Assembly: GCA_016219875.1 (NCBI GenBank) | Contig: JACRJZ010000171.1 | Span: 1 to 41,563, forward strand | DNA from: Verrucomicrobiota bacterium | Lineage (GTDB): Bacteria; Verrucomicrobiota; Verrucomicrobiia; Limisphaerales; JACRJZ01 | Direction: 5' to 3' | Length of the DNA stretch: 41,563 nt | Shown here: positions 41,293-41,563 of the stretch, in pieces | Layout: every line of letters begins with the position of its first letter | Position numbering within the stretch: position 1 is the first letter of the stretch | Made by a program: the position numbers and the translations under genes | The notes under the pieces: model-generated | The model's database searches: none | Told to the model about the DNA's origin: nothing | The model's input: the letters and a program-made list of their open reading frames with translations, nothing else

Positions 41293-41563
41293 CCGGCGCG
41301 CGGGTGTGCCAGTCGCAGCCACGTTCCCGCTCACCATGAGGTGGAAACTCTCCGAGGCATCCGCCAAGTTCCGATTGCTGCGGCTGGGACAGCCGCGCGC
41401 CATCGACTCTGGCAGGACCAGCTTAGCCTCTTCTTAGCAACTGGACGGGACACGAGGAGGGAAGTGGTTGATTCGCAAGCCAGGCATCCGAAAGGTCTGC
41501 TCTACATTTCGACTTCCCGTTTGGCCGTGATCTGGGGCGGGGGCTGGGCCGGCAGAGTCCAGC

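Noticed and set aside
41293..41563. A further gene at the right edge
   Set aside because: Only very short frames without a ribosome site or protein character are seen; I see nothing supportable here.

Overview
The window reads as one contiguous piece of a GC-rich Gram-negative chromosome. I infer a member of the Verrucomicrobiota, most likely near Pedosphaera/Limisphaera. The reasons are the outer-membrane barrel protein at 14481-15686, the large secreted Ig-like protein with a short lipoprotein-free C-terminal module, the Tat-exported DUF362 and Gfo/Idh/MocA proteins, the OPT transporter, and above all the dense palindromic and short-tandem repeats between genes. This is inference from protein style; no rRNA is present to confirm it.

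Layout. 1-140 is the 3' end (domains V and VI) of a group II intron whose body lies off the left edge. 187-2638 (minus) is a sugar-type ABC permease and double ATPase. 3005-4237 (minus) is a Tat-exported DUF362 protein. 4683-9684 (plus) is a bat-type operon: DUF58, a small membrane protein, a VWA protein and a VWA-TPR fusion. 9908-12558 holds two consecutive glycolytic enzymes, phosphofructokinase and class II aldolase. 12856-15686 holds a small secreted Pro/Val-rich protein, a metallo-beta-lactamase-fold hydrolase and a strongly expressed porin. 15847-20301 holds a secreted putative glycoside hydrolase and an OPT-family transporter. 20360-21868 (minus) is the bifunctional NAD(P)H-hydrate repair enzyme. 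22010-22290 holds a candidate small RNA gene and tRNA-Asp(GTC). 22420-26354 holds an M14-type carboxypeptidase and a bi-domain oxidoreductase, with a possible tiny membrane protein between them. 26364-32138 (all minus) runs LacI regulator, NAD kinase, TlyA methyltransferase, pseudo-receiver, and two PilT-type ATPases. 32173-35326 (plus) holds a MidA/NDUFAF7-like methyltransferase and a Tat-exported oxidoreductase. 35646-38504 (minus) is a 952-residue secreted Ig-like protein. 38677-41292 (plus) is an M1 aminopeptidase with HEAT repeats.

The most unusual content is not a protein family but the repeats. Short tandem arrays with a period of exactly 7 bases, built from several different units, occupy every gene junction of the bat operon and also sit inside four genes, mostly at domain seams. 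They stay open because the strand used has no stop in any frame. In one gene the array supplies the stop codon. In the methyltransferase gene a 24-bp-armed palindrome, also found between genes elsewhere, lies in frame next to a 7-mer array, much as Rickettsia palindromic elements do. A 154-bp element with two hairpins and terminal inverted repeats occurs twice. The second strong lead is a roughly 95-nt RNA gene with its own consensus promoter and terminator, and an exposed anti-Shine-Dalgarno-like sequence.
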